NCBI GenBank assembly: GCA_023391005.1 | Contig: JAEWBS010000044.1 | Span: forward strand, 1-7,306 | Reading direction: 5' to 3' | Origin: Bacillota bacterium | Lineage (GTDB): Bacteria; Bacillota; Clostridia; Oscillospirales; Ruminococcaceae | Length of the DNA stretch: 7,306 nucleotides | In this document: in pieces, positions 6,225-7,306 of the stretch | How positions within the stretch are numbered: the stretch's first letter is position 1 | How the letters are laid out: every line of letters begins with the position of its first letter | Notes under the pieces: generated by a model | What the model saw: only the letters and a program-made list of their open reading frames with translations | Told to the model about the DNA's origin: nothing | Databases searched by the model: none | Translations under genes and position numbers: made by a program

Positions 6225-6279
6225 GTGGGGGAAGTGGCGATTGCTTTGACGAGTTAGACGCCGCTTCCTTCTATTTTTC
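6195..6279 (+). ncRNA. Putative small RNA, copy 1 (about 85 nt)
   Basis: A start near A6195 follows from the promoter and an end near 6279 from the terminator. The body is G-rich (GGGGTGGGGG at 6222-6230 region) with a heptamer TTGCTTT occurring twice (6202-6208 and 6241-6247). No start codon with a plausible ribosome-binding site opens a frame conserved in both copies; the short ATG frame at 6214 is lost in copy 2. The 3' end overlaps the stop codon of the convergent RHH gene, so it is antisense to the RHH 3' end and, if readthrough occurs, to the region between RHH and DUF6809. I do not recognise it as a known RNA family. Expression is predicted, not shown. Confidence 0.6.
6230..6278 (+). 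terminator. Intrinsic terminator of small RNA copy 1
   Basis: GGAAGTGGCG (6230-6239) pairs with CGCCGCTTCC (6259-6268), 10 bp with one U-G pair, around a 19-nt loop, followed by TTCTATTTTT (five Ts at 6274-6278). The T-tract is also the AAA and TAG codons of the - strand RHH gene. Confidence 0.75.
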
Positions 6280-6459
6280 TCCGAGCTTACACAATTTGAC
6301 ATAGATTAACTCAATACCATCTCGTATAACCTCTGACCTCGACATCTTTGTAAGCTTGCAGCAATAATCAAGTTTTTCGAGCTCTTCTTGAGTCATTCTC
6401 GTTTCAACTTTTTGCTGTCGTGCATTACCCGATGGAGGACGACCTGTACGAGGACTCAA
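6271..6459 (-). CDS. Ribbon-helix-helix (CopG-type) DNA-binding protein, cassette 1
   Basis: The 62-residue product has the plan of small RHH regulators: a basic N-terminal GRPPSG stretch, a beta-strand region QQKVETRMT (about 15-23) that would contact DNA bases, then helix A (EELEKLDYCCKLT) and helix B (MSRSEVIRDGIELIYVKL) joined by the typical turn, with SRSEVIRDGI the family hallmark. It would act as a dimer, probably as an autorepressor at the inverted repeat just upstream. Start codon is TTG at 6459, with GTGAGGTGA 4 nt before it; cassette 2 has the same spacing and codon, which supports this start. Coding DNA is clearly AT-richer than the core genes to the left, compatible with acquisition. 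An antitoxin or plasmid-type copy regulator is possible; no toxin partner is visible. Confidence 0.82.
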   Translation of the reverse strand: MSPRTGRPPSGNARQQKVETRMTQEELEKLDYCCKLTKMSRSEVIRDGIELIYVKLCKLGEK

Positions 6460-6470
6460 ACCATCACCTC

Positions 6471-6518
6471 ACTTCTTGTCCTGACGATATATATTATATT
6501 ATTGTCATGACAAGAAGT
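6471..6518. promoter_or_regulatory. Perfect inverted repeat around the RHH-1 promoter, likely operator
   Basis: ACTTCTTGTC (6471-6480) and GACAAGAAGT (6509-6518) are perfect 10-bp inverted arms 28 bp apart. The right arm overlaps the -35, the left arm abuts the RHH ribosome-binding site, and the -10 lies between. A perfect 12-bp palindrome, TTGTCATGACAA (6502-6513), overlaps the inner edge of the right arm. Binding by RHH-1 is inferred from position. Confidence 0.7.
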
Positions 6519-6521
6519 CAA
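6493..6521 (-). promoter_or_regulatory. Sigma-A promoter of RHH gene 1
   Basis: Read on the - strand, TTGACT (6521-6516), a 17-bp spacer and a perfect TATAAT (6498-6493). Expected start near 6486, leaving a leader of about 27 nt that includes the left operator arm and the ribosome-binding site. Confidence 0.85.
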
Positions 6522-6547
6522 TAGTGCGTTGACAATTTATCGTTGTT

Positions 6548-6620
6548 CCAGCAACGCCTTGAAAGGGATAACGGCGCATGGTATAATATTTACACCGCAT
6601 TTGCTTTCGGGCATTGTTGG
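6548..6620. repeat. Inverted repeat flanking the copy 2 small-RNA promoter
   Basis: CCAGCAA (6548-6554) pairs with TTGTTGG (6614-6620) with one G-T pair. Both arms differ from copy 1 but pairing is kept. Confidence 0.5.
6559..6587 (+). promoter_or_regulatory. Strong extended -10 sigma-A promoter, small RNA copy 2
   Basis: TTGAAA (6559-6564), 17-bp spacer ending in TGG, TATAAT (6582-6587). Both boxes and the spacing are identical to copy 1; only two spacer bases differ. Confidence 0.85.
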
Positions 6621-6679
6621 GGTGGGGGAAGTGGCGATTGCTTTGATGAGTTAGACGCCGCCGCTTCCTCTTATTTTTT
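6594..6679 (+). ncRNA. Putative small RNA, copy 2 (about 86 nt)
   Basis: Same layout as copy 1: predicted start near 6594, G-rich middle (GGGGTGGGGG at 6619-6628), terminator hairpin and T-tract at the end. The 3-nt insertion beside the terminator stem leaves the stem intact, and the C to T change lies in the loop, both as expected if RNA structure is the conserved trait. The 3' end overlaps the stop codon of RHH gene 2. Expression is predicted only. Confidence 0.6.
6627..6679 (+). terminator. Intrinsic terminator of small RNA copy 2
   Basis: GGAAGTGGCG (6627-6636) pairs with CGCCGCTTCC (6659-6668), 22-nt loop, followed by TCTTATTTTTT with six Ts at 6674-6679. Confidence 0.8.
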
Positions 6680-6850
6680 GTTGAGGTCGTCATGCACCTT
6701 ATGAATACCCTTGCGAATGACCTCTGCCCTTGATATTTCCAACCTTTCGCTGCACTCTTTCAATTTTTCAAAAGTGTCATCATCGGCCAAAAATTTGACA
6801 GACGTATTCTTGGGGTTGTCGGTGGGACGCCCCATTTTTTTACCGCCCAA
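6671..6850 (-). CDS. Ribbon-helix-helix (CopG-type) DNA-binding protein, cassette 2
   Basis: A 59-residue product, too short for many gene finders. It starts MGGKKMGRPTDNPKN, has a beta-strand TSVKFLAD, helix A DTFEKLKECSERL and helix B ISRAEVIRKGIHKVHDDL, the standard RHH order with the hallmark SRAEVIRKGI. It shares GRP, EKL, a cysteine in helix A and SRxEVIRxGI with cassette 1 but is otherwise diverged (roughly a third identical by eye). TTG 6850 is preceded by GTGAGGTGA with the same 4-nt gap as in cassette 1; the in-frame ATG at 6835 has no Shine-Dalgarno. Role inferred: dimeric repressor of its own promoter. The stop TAA (6673-6671) sits in the small-RNA terminator, and its last two Lys codons are the complement of the T-tract. 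Confidence 0.8.
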   Translation of the reverse strand: MGGKKMGRPTDNPKNTSVKFLADDDTFEKLKECSERLEISRAEVIRKGIHKVHDDLNKK

Positions 6851-6861
6851 TACGTCACCTC

Positions 6862-6906
6862 ACTTTTCGGGGTCAGTAATATAATAACTTACCTACCCCG
6901 AAAAGT
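6862..6906. promoter_or_regulatory. Perfect inverted repeat around the RHH-2 promoter, likely operator
   Basis: ACTTTTCGGGGT (6862-6873) and ACCCCGAAAAGT (6895-6906) are perfect 12-bp inverted arms 21 bp apart. The arrangement relative to -35, -10 and ribosome-binding site is the same as in cassette 1, but the arm cores differ (TTTTCGGGG against TTCTTGTC). Confidence 0.72.
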
Positions 6907-6909
6907 CAA
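6881..6909 (-). promoter_or_regulatory. Sigma-A promoter of RHH gene 2
   Basis: On the - strand, TTGACT (6909-6904), 17-bp spacer, TATTAT (6886-6881). The -35 is identical to that of RHH gene 1. Confidence 0.8.
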
Positions 6910-6946
6910 GCGCTGTTTTGAATTTATTATTAGTTATACGTCACCC

Positions 6947-6977
6947 GCACGGCGGCGCGATGGAAGCGCCGTCGTGC
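6947..6977. repeat. Strong hairpin, 12-bp stem
   Basis: GCACGGCGGCGC (6947-6958) pairs with GCGCCGTCGTGC (6966-6977) with one G-T pair around a 7-nt loop GATGGAA. No T-tract follows on either strand, so it is not a normal terminator. Confidence 0.7.
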
Positions 6978-7002
6978 CCCAAGCGGTTTCACAAACGCAG
7001 GT

Positions 7003-7039
7003 GGCGCGCATAATCACGTAACAAGTCTGGATGCGCGCC
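7003..7039. repeat. Perfect 9-bp inverted repeat, second hairpin
   Basis: GGCGCGCAT (7003-7011) and ATGCGCGCC (7031-7039) are exact reverse complements, separated by 19 nt. No T-tract follows. Confidence 0.65.
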
Positions 7040-7051
7040 CAACTAACGGTG

Positions 7052-7074
7052 CGTGGGAAGGTAACACTTTCACG
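7052..7074. repeat. Weaker third hairpin
   Basis: CGTGGGA (7052-7058) pairs with TTTCACG (7068-7074) with two G-T pairs around a 9-nt loop. Listed because it continues the series of stems just upstream. Confidence 0.35.
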
Positions 7075-7117
7075 TGGGGCATACAATCACCAAGAACCGT
7101 ATTCTTTAAGCCCCTCA

Positions 7118-7179
7118 GGGGGTTTGGGGGTGAAAGCCCCCTCGGTCCCCGGTGGGGGCCAGGGGGTTGGGGGTGGGGG
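7118..7179 (+). other. G-rich block with a G-quadruplex motif
   Basis: Six runs of five Gs: 7118-7122, 7126-7130, 7154-7158, 7162-7166, 7169-7173 and 7175-7179. The last four form G5-CCA-G5-TT-G5-T-G5, a four-tract motif with loops of 3, 2 and 1. Competing hairpins exist: GGGGGT-GAAA-GCCCCC (7126-7141) and GCCCCC (7136-7141) with GGGGGC (7154-7159), which cannot form together. Confidence 0.75.
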
Positions 7180-7306
7180 CGTTCCTGCGCGTCAGCGCAA
7201 CAAAAACATCGGCTGTTTAACGGTGGTTGCCCTTAGGTGGTTCTATCGCTGTCGCGAGGGTTCTCGGCATGTCTGCCGAAGGTTGCACCGCTACCCGCGG
7301 AGGGCC

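Larger units (their letters stand above)
6143..6278. repeat. Direct repeat copy 1 (small-RNA unit)
   Basis: About 136 bp recur in the same orientation 400 bp to the right (6543-6679). From the TTGAAA box to the terminator stem, hand alignment gives roughly 103 identical positions out of 109. Differences are GG to AA in the promoter spacer, a 2-nt contraction with one change near 6216-6221, one C to T in the loop, and a 3-nt insertion in copy 2 next to the terminator stem. The repeat ends at the T-tract over the RHH stop codon. Confidence 0.9.
6543..6679. repeat. Direct repeat copy 2 (small-RNA unit)
   Basis: Second copy of the element at 6143-6278, same orientation, again ending exactly over the stop codon of an RHH gene. 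Left flank TTGTTCC is shared; sequence left of that is unrelated in the two copies. Confidence 0.9.
6910..7306. other. Right-end region without a convincing gene
   Basis: These about 400 bp contain the three hairpins at 6947-7074, the G-rich block at 7118-7179, and small stems at 7186-7199 (TGCGC-GTCA-GCGCA) and 7264-7279 (TCGGCA-TGTC-TGCCGA). A + strand frame from ATG 7031 is open to the window end (92 codons) but lacks a Shine-Dalgarno, is Gly/Arg-rich over the G-runs and matches no family I know. Dense secondary structure and lack of coding suggest a regulatory, transfer-origin or element-end region; this is inference. Confidence 0.45.

Noticed and set aside
6252..6258. Integron attC-like core: GTTAGAC fits GTTRRRY, and short genes with about 130-bp repeats resemble a cassette array
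   Set aside because: No complementary RYYYAAC partner is found at suitable distance in either copy, each gene has its own promoter, and GTTAGAC lies in the terminator loop.
6195..6258. Small peptides encoded in the small-RNA unit, such as a GTG-started frame ending at TAG 6253-6255 and an ATG frame at 6214
   Set aside because: They are about 10 residues long, and the ATG is lost in copy 2. The conserved GTG frame has a G-rich leader, but the G-run is part of the predicted structured RNA; evidence is too thin.
6471..6518. Invertible (phase-variable) promoter, because perfect inverted repeats enclose a promoter here and at 6862-6906
   Set aside because: The enclosed segments are only 28 and 21 bp, much shorter than typical invertible promoters, no recombinase gene is nearby, and arms overlapping -35 and the ribosome-binding site fit an operator better.
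6143..6679. CRISPR array or classic insertion sequence, suggested by the repeated unit
   Set aside because: Only two copies with a gene between them, no short regular spacing, no transposase, and no target-site duplication at repeat ends.
7217..7306. End of a - strand gene entering from the right (29 residues, stop at 7219-7217)
   Set aside because: Two - strand frames are open over this short stretch, neither recognisable; too short to support without flanking sequence.

Overview
This window looks like chromosome of a Gram-positive anaerobe of class Clostridia, probably an Oscillospirales/Ruminococcaceae-type gut bacterium. That placement is an inference. It rests on the gene families (TrmK, RqcH, the TIGR03960/DUF2344 radical SAM pair, a CxxC-x17-CxxC zinc ribbon, DUF6809), on GC-rich coding sequence with strong Shine-Dalgarno sites, and on consensus sigma-A promoters in AT-rich gaps.

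The left and middle part (1-5800) is conserved core, all on the + strand. It holds the 3' end of a zinc-ribbon gene with its terminator, then trmK (tRNA m1A22 methyltransferase) followed 4 bp later by rqcH (ribosome quality control, alanine tailing). After a gap of about 250 bp comes a two-gene unit: a TIGR03960-type radical SAM enzyme overlapping by 10 bp a DUF2344 protein, closed by a 14-bp-stem terminator. The shared theme is tRNA and translation, although the radical SAM pair has no established function that I know of.

The right part (5800-6910) is different: AT-richer, on the - strand, and modular. A DUF6809 gene is preceded by two tandem copies of one cassette. Each cassette has (i) a perfect inverted repeat of 10 or 12 bp arms enclosing a TTGACT-17-TATAAT-like promoter, (ii) a short TTG-started ribbon-helix-helix (RHH) gene, and (iii) a convergent + strand transcription unit of about 85 nt with a near-perfect extended -10 promoter (TTGAAA-17-TGG-TATAAT) and an intrinsic terminator. 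The T-tract of that terminator overlaps the RHH stop codon. The RHH proteins and operator arms have diverged strongly between cassettes, while the putative small RNA is almost unchanged. This is the most interesting part of the window: a candidate undescribed RHH-repressor/small-RNA cassette.

The last 400 bp (6910-7306) have no convincing gene. They hold three successive hairpins and a G-rich block with six G5 runs, including a textbook G-quadruplex motif. They may be the edge of a mobile element or an origin-of-transfer-like region, but nothing proves this. The gap 198-545 holds a terminator, the trmK promoter and one possible leader hairpin. The gap 3013-3261 holds only weak hairpins and a weak promoter candidate.
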